Of a stretch of DNA of 59,734 nt, positions 52,317 through 59,734 are shown in pieces. The position numbers were made by a program, and so were the translations under genes. The notes beneath the pieces were generated by a model. That model saw only the letters and a list, made by a program, of their open reading frames with translations. It searched no databases and was not told the origin of the DNA. Position 1 is the first letter of the stretch; each line of letters opens with the position of its first letter. Source of the stretch: UBA3775 sp051877895. Lineage in GTDB: Bacteria; Bacillota; Clostridia; Lachnospirales; Lachnospiraceae. The stretch is from contig JBJEJI010000038.1 in the NCBI GenBank assembly GCA_051877895.1, forward strand, positions 1 through 59,734. Reading direction: 5' to 3'.

Positions 52317-53957
52317 ATGAACCATGTATATACAATTAACCATGAATTAAGAGGAAAAAGCTATTATATCTCTGTTAAATATAACGCTGTAAATACAATT
52401 AATACTCCACATCGCTATGTAATTGTCTTTACGTCGTCCGAATATGAGCGTATTCTTCCCATTCCACAGACAGCACCCGGGGAATATTCCTATATTTTTT
52501 CTCTTAAGGATATCTTTCTTTTTGCACATAAGGGAGAAAATGTTATCGTACAAATAAAAGATGCATCCGTTATACCTTCTGTTCCTCTGGATTTTTCGGA
52601 CAGCTTTTCCATGCCTGTTGAAGTTAAACCACTTTCCACGTTTGGAAAGAAGTTCCGTCTGGTTGTTGGCACTCTCCTTTTACCTGCATTTTTTGTGCAT
52701 GGAGTTTTAGCCTGTGCCGGAATATGCAGGCTACGTCCCGAAGCCAAATACAGATCCGGAATAAAAAAACTGGCATACCATGTAAATGCCCTGCTTCGTT
52801 CCTTTAGCGGAACCGGTTATTCCAAAAGAGACCGAAATATACTTTTTCTGGAAAGCGAATACAGGAAATTCTGCAAAGAGCAGCAAGCCGAAAATATCCT
52901 TTTTATCAGTGAAAGAGCCGGCTCTCTTGGTGACAACTTTGATGAAATCTATCCGATTCTCAAGCCAAATTACAGAATCATACTGCGCATTCCAATGCCT
53001 TTAATAAAAGACCTTACAAAACCTGAGCTGACCAGCTATGCAAGGGATCTGGCTTCAGCAAAGGTAATTGTACTGAATGAATTTGTTCCGGAACTAAATG
53101 CTTTTTTGCTTCGCAGGGAAACTAATCTTGTTCAACTGTGGCACGCATGTGGAGCCTTTAAACTTTTTGGCTATTCACATTTTGGGAGAAAAGGTGGGGT
53201 ACTTCTCTCTGATTATAGTCACAGGACTTATGACTATGCCTATGTCAGTAGTGAAGCTATCGTACCGCTTTATGCTGAAGCTTTTGGAATTTCTTCATCA
53301 CATGTTCTTCCATATGGAGTTCCGAGAACCGATCGCTTCTTTTCAACAGATTATCAGGATAGCATAAAAAGAAAGCTGTATGAGCGCTATCCGGAGCTTG
53401 CACCATTTGTTAAAGCTGACGGAACAAATGAGAAACCATTTGTTGTTTTATTTGCACCGACCTTCCGTGGAGACGGCATTTCAGATGCCAACTACCCACT
53501 AAACAGTATTAATTTTATCCGTTTATTAGAAGTTCTTCCGGCAAATGCACGAATTATCGTGAAAATGCATCCATTTGTTCACGAAAAGCTGTCCATTTCT
53601 GATTCATGTATTCTTGAACTTCCTAATGAAAATATTAATGATCTGCTTTTCATCAGTGACCTTTTGATAACAGACTACTCTTCTGTAATCTTCGAAGCAT
53701 CTCTACTTCAGGTTCCGATGGTATTTTACGCCTTCGATTGCGATAAATATACTGCCGGCAGAGATTTTTACTTTCCGTACAGAAGCTTTATTCCCGGAAC
53801 TCTTTGCGAGAATTTTGATGAATTGTGCGATGCTTTAAAATATAAAAAATATTCATCAGGCAAAACCGAAGAATTTTCACGTCTCTTCTTTTCACAACAG
53901 GACGGAAAATCTGCCGAAAGGGTTGCTGCACATATTATTGAATTAATGGAAAAATAA
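52317..53957 (+). CDS. CDP-glycerol glycerophosphotransferase with N-terminal extension (TagF-like)
   Basis: A second poly(glycerol- or ribitol-phosphate) transferase of 546 aa. The first ~150 residues form an extra beta-rich domain with a hydrophobic stretch at about 112-135; the catalytic domain follows with ISERAGSLGDNFDEIYPIL, LVQLWHACGAFKLFGYSHFG, FAPTFRGDG, MHPFVH and ITDYSSVIFEASLLQVPMVFY. It is of the polymerase-like, extended type, compared with the 371-aa relative at 33734. The ATG at 52317 has GGAGG at 6 nt. It is divergent from tagGH and convergent with the SGNH-like gene across a terminator. Confidence 0.88.
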   Translation: MNHVYTINHELRGKSYYISVKYNAVNTINTPHRYVIVFTSSEYERILPIPQTAPGEYSYIFSLKDIFLFAHKGENVIVQIKDASVIPSVPLDFSDSFSMPVEVKPLSTFGKKFRLVVGTLLLPAFFVHGVLACAGICRLRPEAKYRSGIKKLAYHVNALLRSFSGTGYSKRDRNILFLESEYRKFCKEQQAENILFISERAGSLGDNFDEIYPILKPNYRIILRIPMPLIKDLTKPELTSYARDLASAKVIVLNEFVPELNAFLLRRETNLVQLWHACGAFKLFGYSHFGRKGGVLLSDYSHRTYDYAYVSSEAIVPLYAEAFGISSSHVLPYGVPRTDRFFSTDYQDSIKRKLYERYPELAPFVKADGTNEKPFVVLFAPTFRGDGISDANYPLNSINFIRLLEVLPANARIIVKMHPFVHEKLSISDSCILELPNENINDLLFISDLLITDYSSVIFEASLLQVPMVFYAFDCDKYTAGRDFYFPYRSFIPGTLCENFDELCDALKYKKYSSGKTEEFSRLFFSQQDGKSAERVAAHIIELMEK

Positions 53958-53958
53958 A

Positions 53959-53993
53959 GATGATTCCGGTAGCAAATTGCCACCGGAATCATC
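53959..53993. terminator. Bidirectional terminator
   Basis: A perfect 12-bp stem (GATGATTCCGGT 53959-53970 with 53982-53993). T-rich sequence follows on the minus strand (TTTATTTTT) and a weaker tract follows on the plus strand. Confidence 0.82.
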
Positions 53994-54001
53994 CCCTCAT
54001 T

Positions 54002-54829
54002 TTACTTTGAAATAATCATATTCAATTCATTCGATGATTTCACTATCCGTGCTACACCATCACCATACTTGGTGGTAATGCTTTCACAGAGCTTTCTGTT
54101 TGCAGCGTTGATATCTGATTTTGAATCTAATAACAGGACGTTAACCTGTAAATCTCTTTCCTTACAAAAATCAATCACCTGACATAATAACTTCTGAGCA
54201 GTATCTACACTGTTAAAGGCACTGCTTCCGACCTGATGACTAATCTTCCATGATTTAGAACGATAGAAACCTGCTTTTCTGGCAAAATAACAGATTACAT
54301 ATTTCGACATAAATTTTCGGAAAGAAGAAAACGGCCTTTTACATTTTTCAGGTTCCAATTTAATACCCAGCTGTAAAAATACATGCTGATGAATCATCTT
54401 ATTATCAATTGGAGTGATTCGTTTATTAGAAATACCGTCAGCATTATCATATACAAAATATACTGTACCATTGTTTTTCACATGACTAAAATAGGTTTTC
54501 AGTACATTAAACTCCATATTAGTTGTGGAGCCATATGCCAAAGCATAATATAAATTTTTATTATGCTTTTTATTAACGTATTTCCATGCCTTGCTTGCAC
54601 CAACTACAATACCATCCATGTTTCTTCCGGACAAATCGGAAAAGTAACTGGTAGGCTTATCTGCATTCATTATTCTTTCAGTAATACCGTCCATGCAAAC
54701 ATAAATCAAGACTGCTGCTGCACAAAGAATTAGAAAAATTGCCAAAATCCAATGTATAAACACAATAAGCAGGATTGCTGCAATAATAGTTGCCAAACCA
54801 CCGCCAAGAACGAGTAATTTCTTTTTCAT
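54002..54829 (-). CDS. Membrane-anchored SGNH-like protein, unknown
   Basis: Two N-terminal membrane helices (about 5-24 and 27-46) precede a domain that reads like the SGNH/DltD-like group found in polysaccharide loci. MDGIVVGASKAWKYV sits where xDVVxLGSSRA occurs, followed by YYALAYGSTTNMEF and a TVYFVYDNADG strand. The nucleophile motif GSS is changed to GAS, so the Ser is kept one position on, or lost; the final His is not clear. The ATG at 54829 has GGAGG. It is last gene of the MenD-like operon, 33 nt after the reductase. A role in polymer modification is inference. Confidence 0.6.
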   Translation of the reverse strand: MKKKLLVLGGGLATIIAAILLIVFIHWILAIFLILCAAAVLIYVCMDGITERIMNADKPTSYFSDLSGRNMDGIVVGASKAWKYVNKKHNKNLYYALAYGSTTNMEFNVLKTYFSHVKNNGTVYFVYDNADGISNKRITPIDNKMIHQHVFLQLGIKLEPEKCKRPFSSFRKFMSKYVICYFARKAGFYRSKSWKISHQVGSSAFNSVDTAQKLLCQVIDFCKERDLQVNVLLLDSKSDINAANRKLCESITTKYGDGVARIVKSSNELNMIISK

Positions 54830-54862
54830 GTTTTCCTCCAAAATGTGGCTTCAATCAGTTTT

Positions 54863-55711
54863 TTAAAATCCGGGACAGCATCTGGATTCCAGAAATATTT
54901 TAAAATGTCTATCCAGCTGATTGATTGCCTCTATATCCTTTTCTTCCAAAGAATAATCTCCCAGACAAGTGTTTTCAACTACTCTGTTCGGATTACTTGT
55001 TTTTACAACAGGTACCAAACCTCTGGTGACATGCCATTTCAAAATAAGCTGTGCAACCGATACGCCATATTTTTCAGCAAGTATATTTAACAAAGCATTA
55101 TTTTTAATCATTGGCAGCATTCTGCAAAGCGGACTATAGGCCTGAACAACAATTCCATTTTTTTTGCAGTATTCCACAAGTTCATTTTCAAGATTCATAG
55201 GATGAATTTCGTTCTGTGCAACCATAGGTGCAATATTGGCGCCTCCGTCTTCAAGCTTTTTGAAGTGACGAAGCTGACAATTACAGATTCCGATACTCTT
55301 TACCATGCCTTCTTCATAAACTTTCTCAAAGGATTTCCATGTATTGACAAAGTTTTCAGGCTGAGGCCAGTGAATTAAAAGGAGATCCCAGTATTCTAAA
55401 TTTGTCTTTTTTAAAACACTGCTTACAAAAGGACGAATATCTCCATTTTTAGCAATCATCTGCCATGAATCAATTTTTGATGTAAGGAAAAAATCTTTCC
55501 TGGATAAGGAGGAGCTTCCGTTCTCCGGATTCAGTATAGACTTTGCCAGAAGCGTTTCTGTCTGATAACTTGGAGAAGTATCAAAACCAAAAGCCCCAAT
55601 ACTGACTGCCGCTGAAACAACCGCATCCATTTCTTTCTGGGTTTTCATCTGAAACGATCCTAACATAATCGAAGGCATCTGAATTCCGTTATGCAATGTT
55701 ACCGAGTCCAT
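54863..55711 (-). CDS. Aldo/keto reductase
   Basis: An NADPH-dependent oxidoreductase of 282 aa with the complete AKR tetrad Asp44, Tyr49, Lys79 and His114 (FDTSPSYQTE, LTSKID, LIHWPQ) and the cofactor region VVKTSNPNRVVENT. It would reduce an aldehyde or ketone to an alcohol. The start is 3 nt after the MenD-like stop, with GGAGA inside that gene, so translation is coupled. It probably acts on the product of the MenD-like carboligase. The C-terminus SRCCPGF is Cys-rich but unremarkable otherwise. Confidence 0.9.
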   Translation of the reverse strand: MDSVTLHNGIQMPSIMLGSFQMKTQKEMDAVVSAAVSIGAFGFDTSPSYQTETLLAKSILNPENGSSSLSRKDFFLTSKIDSWQMIAKNGDIRPFVSSVLKKTNLEYWDLLLIHWPQPENFVNTWKSFEKVYEEGMVKSIGICNCQLRHFKKLEDGGANIAPMVAQNEIHPMNLENELVEYCKKNGIVVQAYSPLCRMLPMIKNNALLNILAEKYGVSVAQLILKWHVTRGLVPVVKTSNPNRVVENTCLGDYSLEEKDIEAINQLDRHFKIFLESRCCPGF

Positions 55712-55714
55712 TAT

Positions 55715-57442
55715 TTATTCTCCGCTTTTAAAAATTTTCTTAATTGTATCTTTTACTACATCATTTTTCTTCTGAGTCTTAAACTTTGCATAGTAATCTT
55801 TCAGCATTTCTGCGTCAGACTTCTTATCTGTAAATACTTCTAAGAAAATTGGTGCATCGGATTTAGCGACCACAAATTTCTCAATATTTGCGTCAAACTC
55901 TTCCTGATTATGAGCAGCTAAATAAGTAAATCCTTTTGTCTTAACCCAGCCTTCGGCACTGGTAAAATGCTCAGCCGCAATATGACGATTAAGTGTAGGA
56001 ATTAACTTTTCACCCATAAAGAAGTGGAACTCTGCTGCACCACTGTTGTTTACAAGCATAATACGTACATTTTTGCCCAAATGACGAATCTGTAAAGCGT
56101 TCATGTCATAGAAGAAGCTCAAATCTCCGATTACCAGGAATGCAAGCTTGTCCGGAGCAGCCACAGACTGACCGATAAATGTTGACATGGAACCATCAAT
56201 ACCAAATGCACCGATATTACTGTAGGAAGTAATATTCTCACTGGTCTTACAATGTGACATAATTCTTGTTGCATTCAAAATACCTAAGTGCATTAATGAA
56301 TCACTTGGAATTCTCTTGGACAGCTCTTTAATTACATAAGAGTTGCTGTATGGGAAGTCAGGATATTCTGCCTTCTTAACGTAATCAGCCCACTTGTCAT
56401 AATACTTCTTATTATTGGACATTGTTAATCCTGTATTTGTTGCAAAGAAATCAAAAAATTCAAGCGGTGTACACTCATAAATAGTTGTAAGGCACTTAAA
56501 TACATCGCAAATGCTTCCACCTTCATCAATAACCCAGTGACTGCAGTTTGCATGACGTACTCTGAGAAGGTCTTTGATTCTGGATACAAAGTTTCCACCA
56601 AAGGAAATTACAATATCAGGAACATACTCTTCAAAAACATCAACAGGCATTACCTGTGCTGCACCGAATATATCCAATACGCCCGGTCCTTCAATGTTAG
56701 AAACCTTTTCTGTTGCTATAACGCAGTTATATTTCTTTGCAAATTTCAGAATTGCTTCGCTTAACTGCTTTGAAGGATAAATCTGTTCACCACATACAAC
56801 AAGAATCTTATTGGCATTTTTCAGCTCAGTGATTTTATCCTTCCACTCATTTTCATTACGTTTGTATTCAAGACGACGAATCACTTTTACAGGTGGTAAT
56901 GTTTCCTGTGTGTACATTCCAATTTCACCGGCAATAGGAATATCAATCTGAACAGGTCCGCATCCATGGTGCTTAAGTTCAAGAATGGCTTCATTAATCT
57001 TTCTCTGGCAATACCATTCATCATCAGCTGTTGTTACGATTGGAAGCTGAACACAAAGCTTACAGAAGTTTTTAAACATATCTACCTGATCAATCATCTG
57101 GTTTTCCATCTGATCAAGAAGATACGGATTTCTGTCTGCTGTTAATACAAGAATAGGCACCTTTAAGTAGAATGCTTCCGTTATACCAGGAAGGTAATTA
57201 CTTGCAGCAACAGAAGATGTACAGCAGATTGCAACCGGTTCATTGAACTGCTGTGCCAGACCTATTGCAAAGTAAGCTGCACTACGTTCATCAACTACTG
57301 AATAACAATCAAAGAACTCATCCTGTTCCATTGAGTGTGCGATAGGAATATTTCTACCGCCCGGTGAAAGAACAACATGTTTAATATCATGTGCTTTCAT
57401 TAAAGCTAATAAATACTGAACACTTTTAATTTTAGAATACAT
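55715..57442 (-). CDS. MenD-like thiamine-diphosphate enzyme in a glycopolymer operon
   Basis: A 575-aa ThDP-dependent enzyme closest in pattern to MenD (SEPHCHC synthase). It has LSPGGRNIPIAHS near 25-37 (MenD SPGSRSTP), the catalytic Glu52 in VVDERSAAYFAIGLA, LTADRNPYLLDQ, GAFGIDGSMSTF and the ThDP/Mg loop GDLSFFYDMNALQI...VNNSGAAEFHFF (MenD NNNGGGIF). Differences fall in substrate-contact segments (GRN for SRS; NSGAAE for NGGGI). No menF, menH, menC, menE or menB is nearby. A carboligation of a 2-oxo acid onto a sugar or small acceptor for polymer decoration is the best guess. The ATG at 57442 has AGGAGG; upstream codons are rejected. Confidence 0.8.
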   Translation of the reverse strand: MYSKIKSVQYLLALMKAHDIKHVVLSPGGRNIPIAHSMEQDEFFDCYSVVDERSAAYFAIGLAQQFNEPVAICCTSSVAASNYLPGITEAFYLKVPILVLTADRNPYLLDQMENQMIDQVDMFKNFCKLCVQLPIVTTADDEWYCQRKINEAILELKHHGCGPVQIDIPIAGEIGMYTQETLPPVKVIRRLEYKRNENEWKDKITELKNANKILVVCGEQIYPSKQLSEAILKFAKKYNCVIATEKVSNIEGPGVLDIFGAAQVMPVDVFEEYVPDIVISFGGNFVSRIKDLLRVRHANCSHWVIDEGGSICDVFKCLTTIYECTPLEFFDFFATNTGLTMSNNKKYYDKWADYVKKAEYPDFPYSNSYVIKELSKRIPSDSLMHLGILNATRIMSHCKTSENITSYSNIGAFGIDGSMSTFIGQSVAAPDKLAFLVIGDLSFFYDMNALQIRHLGKNVRIMLVNNSGAAEFHFFMGEKLIPTLNRHIAAEHFTSAEGWVKTKGFTYLAAHNQEEFDANIEKFVVAKSDAPIFLEVFTDKKSDAEMLKDYYAKFKTQKKNDVVKDTIKKIFKSGE

Positions 57443-57459
57443 AATTACCTCCTTAATCA

Positions 57460-58605
57460 TTAGCAAATGTCACGTAAGTATATAACGGAATCTGCTCTTA
57501 ATGCTTCTAAATCTTTGTCTACCTTTTCCCAATCAATATCTTCACTGATATCAATATCTTTATTATAGTATGCAATAGGCTCCAAAACCCTGCGTCTAAG
57601 CTTCAAAGCTGTAAGAAGCTCCCAAACACGGTTATTAAAGCCGCCCTTGGTCTCAAGCTCTGAAAGAAATTTTTTATGATAAATAATGGAGAATACTGTA
57701 CCATGGAATGAATTGGTAATAACATATTCCGCATTATGAATCAACGTAAGAAATTCTGTAGGAGAAGCATCGAAAATAACTTTTACTCCATCCTCTTTCA
57801 AGTCTTTTTTTACACGGTTGTGAAGATGAATGATTTCCAAATTTTCTCTTGCAGCTATTTCACGTGCCTTTTCAACCATGTGCTCCTGTGGATGAACAGA
57901 ATATATAAAAATAAACTTTTTATCTGTTTTCCCCGGTTCAACAAGCTTTTCCCATTGTGCTTTATCAAGAAGCAGGGTAGGGTCAACATGATTTCCAACC
58001 TGCTTGCCAACTTCTTTCTCAGTATATTTAGCAGAACATTTTTCTCTCAGAGAAATCTTTCTAAAGTCACCGATAAGCTCTTTATCTTTGTCCGTAAACT
58101 GATAATTACCAAGACTTACGGCATAGGAACATTTTTTATCAGAGTCGTTAACATAATCGAGCATGTAGGTATAATCATTATCACAGATTTTCATATTCCA
58201 TACCTGGTCGCTACCGGTAATAATTGCGTCCATATCACTACATGTTATACCGATATCTGAGCGGTCGCATTTAGGAGTCAGCATTAGATATTCGGCACAG
58301 AAATTTCTGAATTTCTTTTTCTTTCTGATTACATCCGGCAAATTATGGAAACAGAGTATCCAGCTCTTTAATTTATTTTTATTTAATCCCCATAACAGTC
58401 TGTACGCATTTTCAATCTGTTCGGAACGATAATCAATAACAGAAGCCTCTTTGCCAAGCTCTTTAAGCTCCTCCTGAAGAGCATAGCACTGTAATAAAGC
58501 GCCATAATTAATTGCTCTGTGGAAGGTTATTATTCCGACCTTGTTTCCTCTTCCATTTCCTCCGCAAACTCCTCCATCATTGGCTCGTCCGTCTTTTTTG
58601 TCCAT
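57460..58605 (-). CDS. Polysaccharide pyruvyl transferase family protein
   Basis: It transfers pyruvate (as a ketal) from phosphoenolpyruvate to a polymer sugar, or acts as a related enzyme of the family. The 381 aa show VGIITFHRAINYGALLQCYA, ITGSDQVWN, DPTLLL and SFHGTVFSIIYHKKF. The only in-frame start is ATG 58605, giving a 21-residue Gly/Asn-rich leader before the conserved VGIITFHRA and a 76-nt overlap with the upstream GT2; a strong GGAGG lies inside that overlap, but no start codon follows it in frame. It is 17 nt before the MenD-like gene. Confidence 0.85.
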   Translation of the reverse strand: MDKKDGRANDGGVCGGNGRGNKVGIITFHRAINYGALLQCYALQEELKELGKEASVIDYRSEQIENAYRLLWGLNKNKLKSWILCFHNLPDVIRKKKKFRNFCAEYLMLTPKCDRSDIGITCSDMDAIITGSDQVWNMKICDNDYTYMLDYVNDSDKKCSYAVSLGNYQFTDKDKELIGDFRKISLREKCSAKYTEKEVGKQVGNHVDPTLLLDKAQWEKLVEPGKTDKKFIFIYSVHPQEHMVEKAREIAARENLEIIHLHNRVKKDLKEDGVKVIFDASPTEFLTLIHNAEYVITNSFHGTVFSIIYHKKFLSELETKGGFNNRVWELLTALKLRRRVLEPIAYYNKDIDISEDIDWEKVDKDLEALRADSVIYLRDIC

Positions 58606-59654
58606 AAACTTTTCACCCTTCGCTTTATACTGTAAACAAAATTTCTACATTTTCTTAAAATTCTAACCGGCTTTTTATTTAATAGTCGCTTATACCTTAA
58701 ATTCATTCTCATGTAATAATGAATGTCTTTAGCCATTTCATCAGTAAGCTGTCCGTTGTTAATATATAAGATATTATTAATTGAATCTCTTATAAATTCG
58801 GCACTGATAAGCATTGGAGATGACTTAGTAATTGCCCAGAAATAATCAAGACAGGTTTGTCTGTGAATTTCATAATATTCTGTATTATACGCTTTTAAAA
58901 TATCAAGCATAACAATATGGGATTTTTCAGAACCCAGTCTTGTTTCCATGAAACGGGTATTATCACGCATGACACTTTTTCTGTTGATAAAATAATGATA
59001 AAATGCACTTGAATCAAAGTAGGATACCTTGCAATTCTGTGCTATATTTACCAGCCACAGACCATCCTCTGCAATCTTTACTTCTTTGTCAAAAGGAATA
59101 AGATTGCCATTTTTATCATTCAGTATGCTGCGTTTATAAATCTTGTTCCAAATATAATTACCGTAGCCGGTTTTACCACCAAAATTACCTGACTTACTAA
59201 GAATTAATTTGAAGAAATCGGCTTCACCACCATAACCACAGTAAGCATTTTCTGTTTCGTCAGACTGATAGTTTGACGCATTATCAACTACCCATCCAAA
59301 AGCTGCAATATCTACATTTTTTTCAGCTATTGGTTTCATCAGACGCTCATAAGCATCTAATTCCAACCAGTCATCTGAGTCACAAAATGTTATATATTCT
59401 CCTGTACTTTCTTTAATACCCAGATTACGGGCAGCACTTACTCCACCATTTTCCACATGAAATACTCTTACTTTTTCATAACTGGCGGCATATCTGTCGC
59501 ATATCTGACCTGAACTGTCAGTAGCACCATCATCGATTAACAAAACCTCAAGATTACTATATGTCTGTTTTGTCAAGGAGTCAAGACAACGCTCTAAAAA
59601 CTCTTCAACATTATAAACAGGTACAATAACACTCAATTTTGGTACTTTATTCAT
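58530..59654 (-). CDS. Family 2 glycosyltransferase
   Basis: A GT-A glycosyltransferase of 374 aa: LSVIVPVYNVEEFLERCLDSL, VLLIDDGATDSSG, GGVSAARNLGI and the metal-binding FCDSDDW. The C-terminal ~50 residues are basic, then very acidic (EEFAEEMEEE). It uses a nucleotide sugar to extend the lipid-linked polymer. The ATG at 59654 has GGAGG at 6 nt. It is first gene of the operon running to the SGNH-like gene and overlaps the pyruvyl transferase by 76 nt. Donor sugar unknown. Confidence 0.9.
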   Translation of the reverse strand: MNKVPKLSVIVPVYNVEEFLERCLDSLTKQTYSNLEVLLIDDGATDSSGQICDRYAASYEKVRVFHVENGGVSAARNLGIKESTGEYITFCDSDDWLELDAYERLMKPIAEKNVDIAAFGWVVDNASNYQSDETENAYCGYGGEADFFKLILSKSGNFGGKTGYGNYIWNKIYKRSILNDKNGNLIPFDKEVKIAEDGLWLVNIAQNCKVSYFDSSAFYHYFINRKSVMRDNTRFMETRLGSEKSHIVMLDILKAYNTEYYEIHRQTCLDYFWAITKSSPMLISAEFIRDSINNILYINNGQLTDEMAKDIHYYMRMNLRYKRLLNKKPVRILRKCRNFVYSIKRRVKSLWTKKTDEPMMEEFAEEMEEETRSE

Positions 59655-59688
59655 GTTATCCTCCAAATTTAAATTCCCAAAAATCAGC

Positions 59689-59734
59689 ACCACCCGTCTA
59701 ACGGGTGGTTTGCTCTGCGGCTATAAGCCTTTGT
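59689..59734 (-). mobile_element. Possible end of an IS200/IS605-type element (partial, window edge)
   Basis: A perfect 9-bp hairpin with a 3-nt loop (ACCACCCGT, 59689-59697, with 59701-59709) and a small second one, GGC/GCC (59719-59729), sit upstream of the GT2 gene. The sequence recalls the right end, and omega-RNA 3' part, of tnpB elements common in Lachnospiraceae, with tnpB lying beyond the window on the minus strand. This is from memory of such ends, not a search; it could instead be a plain terminator. Confidence 0.4.

Noticed and set aside
55715..57442. Housekeeping menD of menaquinone synthesis
   Set aside because: No other men genes nearby, substrate-contact motifs differ, and the operon partners are glycopolymer enzymes. 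It is not excluded, but less likely.

Overview
The window is chromosomal DNA from a low-GC Gram-positive bacterium, most likely a member of the Lachnospiraceae (class Clostridia). The basis is A+T-rich sequence with strong GGAGG ribosome sites and frequent TTG/GTG starts, a type A RNase P RNA, the dgt-dnaG-rpoD-trmK order, an FHA-SEDS fusion, a QueH-type epoxyqueuosine reductase, and a cdaA-cdaR-HPr operon. The genus cannot be settled from sequence reading alone. I see no prophage, CRISPR array, tRNA or complete insertion sequence.

Region 1 (1-31 kb) is mostly core functions. On the minus strand are dapA-dapB (lysine/diaminopimelate), a two-OB-fold SSB-like protein, typA, a serine hydrolase, thrC with a DUF368 lipid-carrier flippase, a SleB-type wall hydrolase, rnpB, and the operon dgt-dnaG-rpoD-trmK-nucleoside kinase. 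A plus-strand pair follows: an FHA-SEDS glycosyltransferase and its class B PBP. Then come aminotransferase-hisC-queH, a subtilisin-like protease, an LCP wall-polymer ligase, a small membrane protein and a ClpX paralogue whose ssrA-reading RKH loop is replaced.

Region 2 (28.8-39.2 kb) begins envelope work: an initiating phosphoglycosyl transferase, a trypsin-fold protein that lacks the catalytic histidine, a GT2, UDP-galactopyranose mutase and a CDP-glycerol glycerophosphotransferase. A minus-strand operon follows that encodes two unknown membrane proteins (one with a C-terminal tail of 42-bp tandem repeats), the c-di-AMP cyclase CdaA, its regulator CdaR and an HPr-like phosphocarrier.

Region 3 (39.5-50.4 kb) is a self-contained hexuronate island: GH2 enzyme -> uxuA -> uxuB -> kdgA -> kdgK -> uxaC on the minus strand, plus a GPH-family symporter divergent from an AraC-type regulator. 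It takes a glucuronide (or galacturonide) to pyruvate and glyceraldehyde-3-phosphate. A 26-bp motif is shared (22/26) between the araC/symporter intergenic region and the sequence just upstream of the GH2 promoter. It is probably the AraC operator.

Region 4 (50.5-59.7 kb) returns to wall glycopolymers: a TagGH-type exporter, a second and longer CDP-glycerol transferase, and a minus-strand operon GT2 -> polysaccharide pyruvyl transferase -> orphan MenD-like ThDP enzyme -> aldo/keto reductase -> membrane-anchored SGNH-like protein. No other menaquinone genes are present, so this operon is the best candidate for undescribed biochemistry (a new acyl or branched-sugar decoration of the polymer). 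The last ~50 bases look like the end of an IS200/IS605-type element.
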